A stretch of 42,067 bases of DNA, from assembly GCA_025965315.1 (NCBI GenBank), contig JAOPXD010000044.1:1-42067 (forward strand), in the 5' to 3' direction. The translations under genes and the position numbers were made by a program. Below are positions 7,049 to 16,101 of the stretch, one piece after another. The first letter of the stretch is position 1, and every line of letters starts with the position of its first letter. A model generated the notes under the pieces. That model saw nothing but the letters and a program-made list of their open reading frames with translations, was not told the origin of the DNA and made no database searches. The DNA is from Marmoricola sp. (lineage in GTDB: Bacteria; Actinomycetota; Actinomycetes; Propionibacteriales; Nocardioidaceae).

Positions 7049-7894
7049 TCAGCCTGCCGCGACCGCGATCCGTTCGCTGAGCAGGTCGAGCAGATCCATC
7101 ACGCCGTCGGGACCGTCGACGACCGCGTCGCAGAGCTCGCGCAGCTTCGATTCCTCGTCCGACCCGGAGCACACCAGCAGCGCCGGCATCCCTCCGGCAC
7201 GCAGCTCCAGCACTGCCTGGAACGCGGGGACGTCGCCGAGGTCGTCCCCGACGAAGACGATGCCGCCGACGTCGTGCTCGGCGATCAGGCTGCGCAGCGC
7301 GATGCCCTTGTCCATGCCCGCGGCCCGGATCTCGATCACGAAGCGGCCGGGCTCGATGGTGAGGTGGCGCGCCTCGGCGGCCTCGGTGAGGACCGGCAGC
7401 AGGGCGTCGAAGGCGGCCTTGGGATCAGGGCAGCGACGGGTGTGCACGCCGACCGCCAGGCCCTTCTCCTCGACCCAGGCGTCCGGCACCCCGGCCCGGC
7501 GGAACAGCCGCGGCAGCTCGCTGATCAGGCTCGCGAGCCCCGGCGGCGGTTTCGGGGAGACGACCCGACGGCCCGACGAGGTCCAGCGCTCGTTGCCGTA
7601 CTGGCCCAGGACCACGAGCTCGTGCCCGGTGGCGCCGATGTTGTCGCCGACCTCGTCGAGACCGCCGAGAGCCAGCACCTGGCGGGCCGGGCGTCCGGTG
7701 ATCACCGCGATCGTGCGGACCTGGGTCGACAGCGAGATCAGCAGGTCCTGGGCACGCTCGTGGATGTGAGCCACATCGGGGTTGTCCACGATCGGGGCGA
7801 GGGTGCCGTCGAAGTCGAGGGCGACCAGCAGGCGGCGGCCGGTGCGCACCACGTCGTCGTACGCCGTGATGGCGGCGGCGGAGCGGAACTCCAT
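7049..7894 (-). CDS. otsB: Trehalose-6-phosphate phosphatase OtsB
   Basis: 281 aa HAD-superfamily phosphatase. Motif I is LLVALDFDGTLAPI (nucleophile and acid aspartates), motif II is AVITGRP, and motif IV is GIVFVGDDLGDVPAFQAV with the metal-binding aspartates. MDKGIALRSL supplies the motif III lysine. It removes phosphate from trehalose-6-phosphate, finishing the OtsA/OtsB route to the stress sugar trehalose. The matching otsA lies 1 kb away on the other strand. ATG at 7894 was chosen over a TTG four codons upstream. Its 3' end lies 77 nt before the riboswitch of metM, in the same direction, so read-through into the riboswitch leader is possible. Confidence 0.93.
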   Translation of the reverse strand: MEFRSAAAITAYDDVVRTGRRLLVALDFDGTLAPIVDNPDVAHIHERAQDLLISLSTQVRTIAVITGRPARQVLALGGLDEVGDNIGATGHELVVLGQYGNERWTSSGRRVVSPKPPPGLASLISELPRLFRRAGVPDAWVEEKGLAVGVHTRRCPDPKAAFDALLPVLTEAAEARHLTIEPGRFVIEIRAAGMDKGIALRSLIAEHDVGGIVFVGDDLGDVPAFQAVLELRAGGMPALLVCSGSDEESKLRELCDAVVDGPDGVMDLLDLLSERIAVAAG

Positions 7895-7928
7895 GGGTCC
7901 ACTCAATCATCCCCGGGCGACGGCGGAG

Positions 7929-8417
7929 CTAGTGGTAGTCCGCCGTGAGAATCACCGTGAGGCGATCGAGCTGCATCGGGGCGAACGCGGGCTTCACGTG
8001 GGCGATACCGAGATCGTGGGCGAGCAGGGTCGCAGCGGGCTTCATCTTCGGCGGGAAGTACACCGTGCTGGCATCGATCGCGCCGTACCAGTTGTCGGTC
8101 GCGACGACGTTCCAGCCATCGCTCTGAGCCCGGGTGGCCGTCTTGCCGGCCAGACCCTTGACGTTGGAGTTGTTGAACACGACGACGTTGGTCTTGGCGC
8201 GCCTGATCACCGGGAGCGGCTTGGGAGTCGGCGGGACGATCGTCGTGGTCGGGTCCGAGCTCGGCGTCGTCCCGGCCTTGGGGGTGCTCGCCACCGGCGT
8301 CGAGTGCGCTGCCGGAGCGGCGGTGTCCGAGCCGTTGCCCTGGGTCGCGACGAACACCAGCCCGGCGAGCGCGACGGCGGAGATGCTCAGCACCATCAGC
8401 CGGGTGGGAAGCACCAC
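7929..8417 (-). CDS. Membrane-anchored LytR C-terminal-domain protein
   Basis: 162 aa from a GTG start. One N-terminal membrane segment (LMVLSISAVALAGLVFVAT) is followed by a Thr/Pro-rich linker and a LytR_C domain (VVVFNNSNVKGLAGKTATRAQSDGWNVVATDNWYG ... STVYFPPKMKPAATLLAHDLG), so the domain lies outside the cell. Proteins of this type are associated with LCP/LytR cell-wall ligases, but their exact role is unsettled. It lies 4 nt after the stop of the DUF3263 gene and is almost certainly in one operon with it, as commonly seen in actinobacteria. Confidence 0.85.
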   Translation of the reverse strand: MVLPTRLMVLSISAVALAGLVFVATQGNGSDTAAPAAHSTPVASTPKAGTTPSSDPTTTIVPPTPKPLPVIRRAKTNVVVFNNSNVKGLAGKTATRAQSDGWNVVATDNWYGAIDASTVYFPPKMKPAATLLAHDLGIAHVKPAFAPMQLDRLTVILTADYH

Positions 8418-8421
8418 AGTG

Positions 8422-8718
8422 TCAGAGCTCGAAGCCGAGCCGACGTGCCGACCGCTGGCGCTGGCGGGCTGCCCGGAGACGACGCAGCCGGCGTACCAGC
8501 AGGGGGTCGTGCTCGAGCGCCTCAGGACGGTCGATCAGGGCGTTCAGGACCTGGTAGTACCGGGTCGAGCTCATCTCGAACTTCTCCCGGACCGCGCTCT
8601 CCTTGGCACCGGCGAACTTCCACCACTGGCGCTCGAAGTCGAGGATGCCGCGATCACGCTCGGACAGCCGACCGGATTCGTCGGGCTGTCCCGAGCTGAG
8701 TGCGTGACTGGCGACCAT
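8422..8718 (-). CDS. DUF3263 family protein
   Basis: 98 aa, wholly cytosolic by composition. The conserved DUF3263 run is present: LSERDRGILDFERQWWKFAGAKE, followed by STRYYQVLNALIDRPEAL and PLLVRRLRRLRAARQRQRSARR. The pattern resembles a small helix-turn-helix protein with a basic C-terminus, so nucleic-acid binding is plausible, but the family has no assigned function. GAGGAG lies 9 nt before the ATG. It heads a two-gene operon with the LytR_C gene and is divergent from otsA across 134 nt. Confidence 0.88.
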   Translation of the reverse strand: MVASHALSSGQPDESGRLSERDRGILDFERQWWKFAGAKESAVREKFEMSSTRYYQVLNALIDRPEALEHDPLLVRRLRRLRAARQRQRSARRLGFEL

Positions 8719-8852
8719 GGTCGTCGACTCCTCGAGGTGCTGGCTGCGGACGGGATCATCCTAGGCGACGAACCACACCGATGTCATTCGCTCGGGCCGG
8801 TTCGTTCGAGGGAGATTTCGGGCGAGCCCCAGGCACGGCCTAGGCTGGAGAC

Positions 8853-10316
8853 GTGATCGGGAGCGGGCGGCGCCGGGCGGACGCGGTTCCGCGCGCCGAT
8901 CTGGTGATCGTCGCGAACCGCCTCCCGGTCGACCGGGTCACCGAACCGGACGGCAGCACGTCGTGGCGCCGCTCCCCCGGCGGCCTGGTCAGCGCGCTCG
9001 CGCCGGTGATGAACGCCGAGGACGGCGCCTGGATCGGCTGGCCCGGCGACGTCGGCGAGGACCTCGAGCCGTTCCAGAACGAAGGCATGACGCTCGTCCC
9101 GGTGAGCATGTCCGCCGACGAGTACGAGGACTACTACGAGGGCTTCTCCAACGCGACCCTGTGGCCGCTGTACCACGACGTCGTCGCCAAGCCGGAGTTC
9201 CACCGGGAGTGGTGGGAGGCGTACGTCGTGGTGAACCGGCGCTTCGCCGAGGCCGCCGCCGCGGTTGCCGCGGACGGCGCGATGGTGTGGATCCAGGACT
9301 ACCAGCTCCAGCTGGTCCCGGCGCTGCTGCGCGAGCTCCGTCCCGACCTCCGGATCGGCTTCTTCCTGCACATCCCGTTCCCGCCCGCCGAGCTCTTCTC
9401 CCAGGTTCCGTGGCGCCGCGAGCTCCTCGAGGGCCTGCTCGGCGCCGACCTGGTCGGGTTCCAGCTGCCCGGCGGCGCCCAGAACTTCATCCGGCTGGTG
9501 CGTGAGCGAGTCGGCCACAAGACCCACCGCGACTCCGTCTACCTGCCCGACGGGCGGGTGGTGACTGCCAAGGCCTTCCCGATCTCGATCGACACCGCCG
9601 GCTTCGAGGAGCTCGCCCGCTCGGAGCCGGTCCAGGAACGCGCCAAGCAGATCCGCGAGGACCTCGGCAACCCGCGACGGATCTTCCTGGGCATCGACCG
9701 CCTCGACTACACCAAGGGCATCTACGCCCGGTTGCGTGCCTTCAGCGAGCTCATCCACGACGGGCACTTCACGGTCGAGGACGCGACCTTCGTCCAGGTC
9801 GCCAGCCCGTCGCGCGAGCGGGTGGACCAGTACCGGATCCTGCGTGACGAGATCGACCGGCTCGTCGGGCACATCAACGGCGACCTGGGCCGGATCGGGC
9901 GCCCGGCCATCTCCTACCTGAACGCCTCGTTCCCCCGGGGCGAGATGGCGGCGCTCTACGTGGCCAGCGACATCATGGTCGTCACCCCGTTCCGGGACGG
10001 GATGAACCTGGTCGCCAAGGAGTACGTCGCCTGCCGGTATGACGACAACGGCGCGCTGGTGCTGTCCGAGTTCGCCGGCGCCGCGGCCGAGCTGAAGCAG
10101 GCCTACCTGGTCAACCCGTACGACATCAACGGTATGAAGGCCCAGATGCTCGAGGCCTACCAGGCCGAGCCGAAGGACCTGAGCCGGCGGATGAAGGCGA
10201 TGCGCCGTACCGTCGCCGACAACGACGTCGACCACTGGGCGAACGCGTTCCTGGCAGATCTGGCCGCAGCCCGGCCCGGCCACGCCAAGCAGGTCAAGCC
10301 CGCCCGCCGCAACTAG
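8853..10316 (+). CDS. otsA: Trehalose-6-phosphate synthase OtsA (GT20)
   Basis: 487 aa from a GTG start. GT20 hallmarks appear in order: [79 protein letters not shown] (donor-site loop), [10 protein letters not shown], and [18 protein letters not shown] with [11 protein letters not shown] near the end. It joins UDP- or GDP-glucose to glucose-6-phosphate in the cytosol; OtsB then makes trehalose. The hexamer TAGGCT ends 6 nt before the GTG and there is no ribosome site, so the transcript is probably leaderless. Confidence 0.95.
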   Translation: MIGSGRRRADAVPRADLVIVANRLPVDRVTEPDGSTSWRRSPGGLVSALAPVMNAEDGAWIGWPGDVGEDLEPFQNEGMTLVPVSMSADEYEDYYEGFSNATLWPLYHDVVAKPEFHREWWEAYVVVNRRFAEAAAAVAADGAMVWIQDYQLQLVPALLRELRPDLRIGFFLHIPFPPAELFSQVPWRRELLEGLLGADLVGFQLPGGAQNFIRLVRERVGHKTHRDSVYLPDGRVVTAKAFPISIDTAGFEELARSEPVQERAKQIREDLGNPRRIFLGIDRLDYTKGIYARLRAFSELIHDGHFTVEDATFVQVASPSRERVDQYRILRDEIDRLVGHINGDLGRIGRPAISYLNASFPRGEMAALYVASDIMVVTPFRDGMNLVAKEYVACRYDDNGALVLSEFAGAAAELKQAYLVNPYDINGMKAQMLEAYQAEPKDLSRRMKAMRRTVADNDVDHWANAFLADLAAARPGHAKQVKPARRN

Positions 10317-10336
10317 CCCGGGTCTAGTCTGCGGCC

Positions 10337-11743
10337 ATGAGCCGCACCGTGCTGAAGGTCAACGACTCCGCCTGGCTGTACGCCGAGTCGCACCGCACGC
10401 CGATGCAGGTCGCGATGCTCGCCACCTTCGCGGTTCCCTCCGACCGGCCCGACTTCGTCCGCGACCTGGTTGCGCGCTGGCGCGAGGTACGCGAGTTCCA
10501 GGCGCCGTTCAACTTCCTCTACAAGTCGTCACCGGTGCCGAGCTGGAAGGAGCTGGGTCCCGACGAGATCGACCTGGACTACCACTTCCGGCACTCGGCC
10601 CTGCCGAAGCCGGGATCCCAGCGCGAGCTCGGTGTCCTGGTCTCGCGGCTGCACTCGGCCAAGATGGACCGTCGCTACCCGTTGTGGGAGTGCCACATCA
10701 TCGAGGGCATCACCGAGCCCGACCAGCCCGGCGCCCAGTGGTCGATGTACATGAAGGTGCACCACTCCCAGATCGACGGTGTCGGCGGGATCCGGCTGCT
10801 CAAGCGGATCATGAGCATCGACCACGACGCGCGCGACCTGCTCCCTCCGTGGGCCGTCGGCACCCACGGGCCCAACCAGTCCGGGATCCCGCGAAAGGCC
10901 AGCCCGCCTGTTCCGGAGCAACGCAGCCCGATCTCGCTGAGGTCGGCCCTCGGCAGCGGGGCCGCGGTCGTGGGCTCGTTGGGCCGGACCTACAGCGAGA
11001 GCCTGCTCGGCACGCTCGAGGAGGGCCGCGCCGCGCCGTTCCGGGCACCCAAGACGCTGTTCAACGGACGCATCCACACGCCCCGCCGGTTCGCGACCCA
11101 GCACTACTCGATCGATCGGATGCGTGCGGTCGCCTCGGCCACCGGCGGCAGCCTCAACGACGTCTTCCTGGCGATCTGCGGCGGCTCGCTGCGGCGCTAC
11201 CTCGACGAGGCGGGGGCGCTGCCGAAGGAGCCGCTGATCGCCAACGTCCCGGTCTCGGTGCGCGAAGGCGAAGCCGCCGGCGTCGGCAACGCGATCACCT
11301 TCCTCTACTCCAGCCTCGGTACCGACGTCTCCGACCCGATCGTGCGGATCAAGGCGATCCAGGAATCCACCCGGCTGGGCAAGGCCCGGCTGCCGCAGGT
11401 GGACGGGATCGCGATGGACGCCTACACGGCCGTCCTGATGGGCCCGTTCCTGAGCCAGGCGATCCTCGGGTTCGGCGGTCGTGGCAGACCTGCGTCGAAC
11501 GTGGTGATCTCGAACGTCCCGGGCCCGTACGAGCCGCGGTACATCGACGGGTCCCGGTTGCTCGAGATCTATCCGGTCTCGCTGCTGTTCAACGGCCAGG
11601 CCCTGAACATCACCGCGGTCTCGTACGACGGCGAGTTCAACATCGGCTTCACGGGGTGCCGCGACTCGATCCCGTCGCTGCAGAAGATCGCGGTCAACGC
11701 CGGCGAGGAGCTCGAGGCACTCGAGTCCGCGCTGGGGCTATGA
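10337..11743 (+). CDS. Wax ester synthase/diacylglycerol acyltransferase (WS/DGAT)
   Basis: 468 aa. The catalytic HHxxxDG motif is present as VHHSQIDGVGG near residues 138-148. The family motifs LNDVFLAICGGSLRRYL and ASNVVISNVPGPYEPRY also occur. The enzyme esterifies acyl-CoA to diacylglycerol or long-chain alcohols, producing neutral lipid that collects as droplets. TAGTCT lies 6 nt before the ATG, so leaderless expression separate from otsA (20 nt upstream) is likely. Downstream is a PHA-synthase-like hydrolase, forming a lipid-related neighbourhood. Whether this copy makes triacylglycerol, wax or neither cannot be read from sequence. Confidence 0.92.
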   Translation: MSRTVLKVNDSAWLYAESHRTPMQVAMLATFAVPSDRPDFVRDLVARWREVREFQAPFNFLYKSSPVPSWKELGPDEIDLDYHFRHSALPKPGSQRELGVLVSRLHSAKMDRRYPLWECHIIEGITEPDQPGAQWSMYMKVHHSQIDGVGGIRLLKRIMSIDHDARDLLPPWAVGTHGPNQSGIPRKASPPVPEQRSPISLRSALGSGAAVVGSLGRTYSESLLGTLEEGRAAPFRAPKTLFNGRIHTPRRFATQHYSIDRMRAVASATGGSLNDVFLAICGGSLRRYLDEAGALPKEPLIANVPVSVREGEAAGVGNAITFLYSSLGTDVSDPIVRIKAIQESTRLGKARLPQVDGIAMDAYTAVLMGPFLSQAILGFGGRGRPASNVVISNVPGPYEPRYIDGSRLLEIYPVSLLFNGQALNITAVSYDGEFNIGFTGCRDSIPSLQKIAVNAGEELEALESALGL

Positions 11744-11746
11744 GCC

Positions 11747-12241
11747 CTACTGGCCCGGGAACCACTTCAGGGTGACGATCTTGGTCGCGTAGCCGGACTT
11801 GGCGATCGTGACGCGCAGGGTGACCGCCTTGCCGTGCAGCTGCCAGTGCCCGTCCACAGCCGGGGACACCAGGTTCTGCTTCAGGTAGTCAACCCGGCCG
11901 CCGGGGTGCAGCTCGGTCTTGCCGGCATCCTTGCGAAGCAGCGTACTGCCGGCGTACCAGCGGAAGGTGAAGGTGATGCCGGTCGCCGACGGTACGAACT
12001 TCGTACCACCGGCGCAGGGATGACCAGCGCTGCTCGGGTGGGTCCAGTGCCCGAGGTTGATCCGGGCCTCGAGCTCGGTGGCCGAGCCGAGATGATCCTC
12101 GTCGTTGGAACTGCCGCACGTGTAGACCTGCGAGAAGTGCTTCGAGGAACCCGCGTTCGCGACGCCCAACGGCAGCAGGGCTGCCAGCACCGCGACGAAG
12201 CTGAGCACGAGCACTGACCTGAACCGCACCACAGTGGACAT
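11747..12241 (-). CDS. Secreted protein of unknown function
   Basis: 164 aa from the ATG at 12241; upstream in-frame residues look like non-coding sequence. A signal peptide is clear (FRSVLVLSFVAVLAALLPLGVANAGS). The mature part has two cysteines (YTCGSSNDEDH and HPCAGGT) that could form a disulfide, and an all-beta look: TGITFTFRWYAGSTLL, ELHPGGRVDYLKQNL, WQLHGKAVTLRVTIAKSG. I do not recognise a family. GGGAG lies about 8 nt before the ATG. It is convergent with the WS/DGAT gene with only 3 nt between stops, and divergent from the tailed hydrolase. Confidence 0.7.
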   Translation of the reverse strand: MSTVVRFRSVLVLSFVAVLAALLPLGVANAGSSKHFSQVYTCGSSNDEDHLGSATELEARINLGHWTHPSSAGHPCAGGTKFVPSATGITFTFRWYAGSTLLRKDAGKTELHPGGRVDYLKQNLVSPAVDGHWQLHGKAVTLRVTIAKSGYATKIVTLKWFPGQ

Positions 12242-12335
12242 CTGAACTCCCGAAATCGACGAGACCGAACTGCCAGAGTAGGTCCCAAACGGCGGACGAT
12301 GCTCGACTTCAGGGCATTGTTGGTAATTTTCGCTC

Positions 12336-13631
12336 ATGGATCTGATCCCGAAGCCGGACCAGGTCGCCTCCGCCGCCAGCAACGTCGCCCACAAGGTGCT
12401 CTACGGCGGGCTGGCCGACTTGCGCCCCATGCCCCGAACTCTCATCGACGACGGGCCGCTGCGGGAGGTCTACCACTACCGGCCGCAGAAGCAGGTCACG
12501 TCGACCGGGGACCCGATCCTGCTGGTGACACCGCTGGCCGCACCGGCGATCTGCTTCGACCTGCGCCGGGACTGCTCACTGGTCGAGCACTTCGTGAAGG
12601 CAGGCCGCCCGACGTACCTGGTCGAGTACGGCGAGGTCTCCTTCAAGGACCGCAACTTCGGCCTCGAGCACTGGGTCGACGAGGTCGTCCCCGAAGCGAT
12701 CCGCGAGGTCAGCAAGCACGCCGGCGGTCGCCCGGTGCACGTGATCGGCTGGTCCCTCGGCGGCATCTTCGCCACCCTGGTCGCAGCCTCCGACGCGAAG
12801 CTCCCGATCGCCTCGTTGACCATCCTTGGCTCACCTTTCGACGTCCGCGAGGTCCCGTTGGTCGCCCCGTTCCGACCGATCCTCAACCTCACCGACGGTG
12901 GGATCGTCACCCGGATCTACCGCGCGATGGGCGGGGCCCCGAAGCCGCTGGTCCGCCGCGCCTTCCAGCTCAGCAGCGGCACCAAGCTGCTGACCAAGCC
13001 GATCGCGACGCTCCAGCACCTCGACGACGCCGAGTGGCTGGCCCAGATCGAGGCCGTCGACCGTTTCACCGCGAACATGATCGCGTACCCCGGGCGCACC
13101 TTCGGGCAGATGTACCACCGGGTGCTGAAGAACAACCAGCTGCTCAGCGGCAAGGTGAACCTGAGCGGACAGGACATCGACCTGGCCGACATCAAGGTGC
13201 CGGTCCTGGTCTTCGCCGGCAACACCGACGGGATCGCCCCGATCGGCGCGGTCAGGGCCGTGGTCCCGCTGCTCAAGAACGCCCACGAGGTCCGTTTCGA
13301 GATCGTCCCCGGCGGTCACCTCGGCATGCTGACCGGTAGGGCGGCCCGGACCACCACCTGGGTGGTGATGGACGAATGGATCGCCCAGTACTCGGCGCCC
13401 GACGACCGGGTCAAGCAGCCGCGCAAGAAGACGGCCGCGAAGAAGACCGCCGTACGCAAGACTGCCAAGGCAACCGGTACGACGACCCGAAAGGCCGCTG
13501 TGAAGAAGACCGCGAAGAAGGCCGCCCCGCGCGCGTCGGCCGAGGTCGCCCCGGACCGGTCCGCGATCGGTTCGAACCGAGATCGCCGCTTCTCCTCGAC
13601 CTCCTCGCGCGACCTGGCGCCCAAGCGATGA
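12336..13631 (+). CDS. PHA-synthase-like alpha/beta hydrolase with histone-H1-like basic tail
   Basis: 431 aa. The first roughly 358 residues form an alpha/beta hydrolase of the PHA-synthase/PhaC-like group: PILLVTPLAAPAICFDLR, the nucleophile elbow VIGWSLGGIFATL with Ser where PHA synthases have Cys, VPVLVFAGNTDGIAP for the acid, and PGGHLGMLTGR for the base. From residue 359 on comes a 73-residue low-complexity tail with KKTA/RKTA repeats, like histone H1 or the PhaF-type granule proteins. TAATTT lies 6 nt before the ATG (leaderless type). Its stop overlaps the next gene as ATGA. A lipid or PHA ester hydrolase that also binds DNA or polyanions is my inference. Confidence 0.82.
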   Translation: MDLIPKPDQVASAASNVAHKVLYGGLADLRPMPRTLIDDGPLREVYHYRPQKQVTSTGDPILLVTPLAAPAICFDLRRDCSLVEHFVKAGRPTYLVEYGEVSFKDRNFGLEHWVDEVVPEAIREVSKHAGGRPVHVIGWSLGGIFATLVAASDAKLPIASLTILGSPFDVREVPLVAPFRPILNLTDGGIVTRIYRAMGGAPKPLVRRAFQLSSGTKLLTKPIATLQHLDDAEWLAQIEAVDRFTANMIAYPGRTFGQMYHRVLKNNQLLSGKVNLSGQDIDLADIKVPVLVFAGNTDGIAPIGAVRAVVPLLKNAHEVRFEIVPGGHLGMLTGRAARTTTWVVMDEWIAQYSAPDDRVKQPRKKTAAKKTAVRKTAKATGTTTRKAAVKKTAKKAAPRASAEVAPDRSAIGSNRDRRFSSTSSRDLAPKR

Positions 13632-14494
13632 GCCGCCCGTCCGCCCGGACCGCCGGTCTGCTGGCTCTCCTCTGCCTGCTCGCGGTCGCTGCGACCGGAT
13701 GTGGCGGCTTCGGCAGCACGGAGGCGGCTGCTCCCGACCGACCGCTGCGCAGCTACGTCGCGATCGGCGACGGCTTCGCCGCCGCGCCGTACACCGGACC
13801 GACCAGCAAGGACGGCTGCCTGCGCTCGAGCAAGAACTACCCGGCGCTGGTCGCGCAGGACCTGAAGATCACCGACGTCACGGACGTCACCTGCACCGGG
13901 GCCACCACCAGCGCGCTCGGCAACCGGAGCAAGCCCGCCTTCGGCACGCACGCGCTGGCCCCGCAGCTCGATGCGGTGAAGGCGGACACCGCGCTGGTCA
14001 CGGTCAACATCGGCATCGAGGACCACGGCCTGCTCGGCGGGATGTTCCACGTCTGCCTGAGTCTGCCGTGCGGCAAGAACATCTCCGCGAAGCCCCTGCT
14101 CGCCGATCTGGAAGCCTTCGGCACGACCCTGACCGCCGCGCTGCGCACCATCCAGGACAAGTCGCCGCAGGCATACATCGTCGTCGTCGGGTACCCGCAG
14201 CTGATGCCGTCGGACAAGTCGTGCGCCGCCCTCCCGGCCATGGCCGCAGCGCAGCTCGACGCGGCCAACCTGGTTCTGACCCGGATCAACTCCCAGGTCC
14301 AGTCGTCGGCACGCCAGACCGGGGCGAGCTTCGTGGACCTGAGCACGATCACCGGGGACCACACCGCCTGCTCCCCGCAGCCGTGGGTCCACGGGAAGAC
14401 GTCGGTTCCCGGGAAGTCAGTGGCGTTCCACCCGGTGGAGGCGGAGCAGCAGGCCGTCGCCGACGCCGTCGCGGCACAGGTGCGGAGCCGTTGA
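13628..14494 (+). CDS. SGNH-hydrolase-like lipoprotein lacking the catalytic serine
   Basis: 288 aa. The signal peptide ends in a lipobox (VAATGC), so it is lipid-anchored outside. The fold matches SGNH/GDSL esterases, including the cysteine-rich spacing GCLRSSKNYPALVAQDL and TCTGATTSAL, and the terminal AFHP. The block I motif is AIGDGF, with Gly in place of the nucleophile Ser. Block III reads GIEDHG where the intact paralogue has GLNNLG, so the oxyanion Asn is lost too. It is most likely a non-catalytic binding protein. It starts by ATGA overlap with the hydrolase and ends by TTGA overlap with its paralogue, so the three genes are one operon. Confidence 0.85.
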   Translation: MSRPSARTAGLLALLCLLAVAATGCGGFGSTEAAAPDRPLRSYVAIGDGFAAAPYTGPTSKDGCLRSSKNYPALVAQDLKITDVTDVTCTGATTSALGNRSKPAFGTHALAPQLDAVKADTALVTVNIGIEDHGLLGGMFHVCLSLPCGKNISAKPLLADLEAFGTTLTAALRTIQDKSPQAYIVVVGYPQLMPSDKSCAALPAMAAAQLDAANLVLTRINSQVQSSARQTGASFVDLSTITGDHTACSPQPWVHGKTSVPGKSVAFHPVEAEQQAVADAVAAQVRSR

Positions 14495-15366
14495 CCATCC
14501 GGACGCGCCGCGCGCTGACGGTGCTCGCAGCCCTCGCGCTCGTCGTCCTCAGTGCCTGCGGCGCGCCGCAGGCACCGCCGATCAAGCCCGTGGTCGGGTA
14601 CGTCGCTCTCGGTGACTCGTTCACGGCCGTCGCCGGCACCGGGCCGTTCACCGATTCCGGCTGCCTGCGGTCGGACGCGGACTATCCCGCGCTGGTGGCC
14701 GCCAAGCTCGGCTACAAGAACTACGACAACGTCTCCTGCGGCGGCGCGACGTCCTCGGACCTGACCTCGACGCAGTTCCCGTCGAACGGCCACGGCGCGA
14801 ACCCGCCGCAGCTCGAGGCGCTCACCAAGGACACCAAGCTGGTGACCCTCGGGATGGGGCTCAACAACCTGGGCTTGTCCTACTACCTGCTGTACGCGTG
14901 CCTCCCGGTCAACGGCAAGACCCCGGTCACGTGCAAGAAGTACCTGCACCAGCCGGACACCGCCGTCACGGCAGCGATCGCCAAGATGGGCGCGATGGTG
15001 CGCACCAACCTCAAGGCGATCCGCCAGGCAGCACCGAAGGCCCGGGTCGTTCTGGTCGGCTACCCGCGGCTGCTGCCGGACGGCACCGACTGCGCCAGCC
15101 AGGTCCCCCTGCCGCCGGCTGCCCTCGACCGGATCAGGACGACGCTGGTCGACGTGAACACCACCTTGCGCGACGTGGCGAAGCGGTCCGGTGCGGACTA
15201 CATCGACATGTACGCGGCCTCGGAGGGTCACGACGTCTGCTCGGCCGACCCGTGGGTCGACGGCCAGACCAACCTTCCGGGCCAGGCGCTCGCGTTCCAC
15301 CCGTACAAGGCGTACCACGTCGCCGTCGCGGACAAGATCGCCGCACTGGTCGGCAAGAAGAAGTAG
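14491..15366 (+). CDS. SGNH/GDSL hydrolase lipoprotein (intact active site)
   Basis: 291 aa from a TTG start that overlaps the upstream TGA. The lipobox is VLSAC. The SGNH motifs are intact: VALGDSFTA (nucleophile Ser), [10 protein letters not shown] (Gly block), [10 protein letters not shown] (Asn block), and [11 protein letters not shown] (His block). Six or more cysteines suggest disulfides, as in secreted actinobacterial esterases. It is a tandem duplicate of the preceding protein: [20 protein letters not shown] aligns with YVAIGDGFAAAPYTGPTSKD and similarity continues throughout. The probable substrates are ester-linked lipids or acylated envelope glycans; not determinable here. Confidence 0.87.
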   Translation: MTIRTRRALTVLAALALVVLSACGAPQAPPIKPVVGYVALGDSFTAVAGTGPFTDSGCLRSDADYPALVAAKLGYKNYDNVSCGGATSSDLTSTQFPSNGHGANPPQLEALTKDTKLVTLGMGLNNLGLSYYLLYACLPVNGKTPVTCKKYLHQPDTAVTAAIAKMGAMVRTNLKAIRQAAPKARVVLVGYPRLLPDGTDCASQVPLPPAALDRIRTTLVDVNTTLRDVAKRSGADYIDMYAASEGHDVCSADPWVDGQTNLPGQALAFHPYKAYHVAVADKIAALVGKKK

Positions 15367-15368
15367 GC

Positions 15369-16055
15369 ATGGGTCGTCTGGCCGAGCTGGCTGCTTCCGG
15401 GCTGGTCGCTCCCGACTGGGCCGAGGCGTTGGGCCCGGTGGAGGACGACCTGGTCCGGATGGGTACGTTCCTGCGCGAGGAGATCGCGGCCGGTCGCAGC
15501 TACATGCCCGCCGGACCCAACATCCTGCGCGCGTTCTCCCGGCCGCTGGCGGACGTCAAGGTGCTCATCGTCGGCCAGGACCCCTACCCCAACCCGGGAC
15601 ATCCGGTCGGGCTGAGCTTCTCGGTCGGGCCCGACGTACGCCCGTTGCCGCCGAGCCTGGTGAACATCTACAAGGAGCTGATGGCCGATGTCGGCGTACC
15701 GGCTCCGAGCAGCGGTGACCTGACGGCGTGGGCCGACGCCGGGGTGATGCTCCTGAACAGGACCCTGACGGTGACCCCGGGGGTGTCGAACTCGCACCGG
15801 GGCAAGGGCTGGGAGCCGTTCACCGAGCGGGCGATCGACGTCCTGGCCCACCGTGGCGGGCCGTTGGCCGCGATCCTGTGGGGCCGGGACGCGCAGAGCC
15901 TGAAGCCGAGGCTGGGCCCGGTGCCCTCGGTGGAGTCGGTGCATCCGAGCCCGTTGTCGGCGCACCGCGGTTTCTTCGGATCGCGGCCGTTCAGCAAGGC
16001 CAACGAGCTGCTCCTCGCCCAGGGCGGCGAACCGGTCGACTGGGCCCTGCCGTAG
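15369..16055 (+). CDS. ung: Uracil-DNA glycosylase, family 1
   Basis: 228 aa. Family-1 motifs are complete: [22 protein letters not shown] (catalytic Asp in GQDPYP), [25 protein letters not shown], and the DNA-minor-groove loop [20 protein letters not shown]. The enzyme removes uracil from DNA at the start of base-excision repair. The ATG is 2 nt after the SGNH stop, so it is likely co-transcribed with the lipoprotein operon or expressed from within it; no separate promoter is obvious. Confidence 0.96.
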   Translation: MGRLAELAASGLVAPDWAEALGPVEDDLVRMGTFLREEIAAGRSYMPAGPNILRAFSRPLADVKVLIVGQDPYPNPGHPVGLSFSVGPDVRPLPPSLVNIYKELMADVGVPAPSSGDLTAWADAGVMLLNRTLTVTPGVSNSHRGKGWEPFTERAIDVLAHRGGPLAAILWGRDAQSLKPRLGPVPSVESVHPSPLSAHRGFFGSRPFSKANELLLAQGGEPVDWALP

Positions 16056-16101
16056 CCGGGAACATCGACAGGTACTTGAATGTTGAACTACTGTGATGCC
16101 C

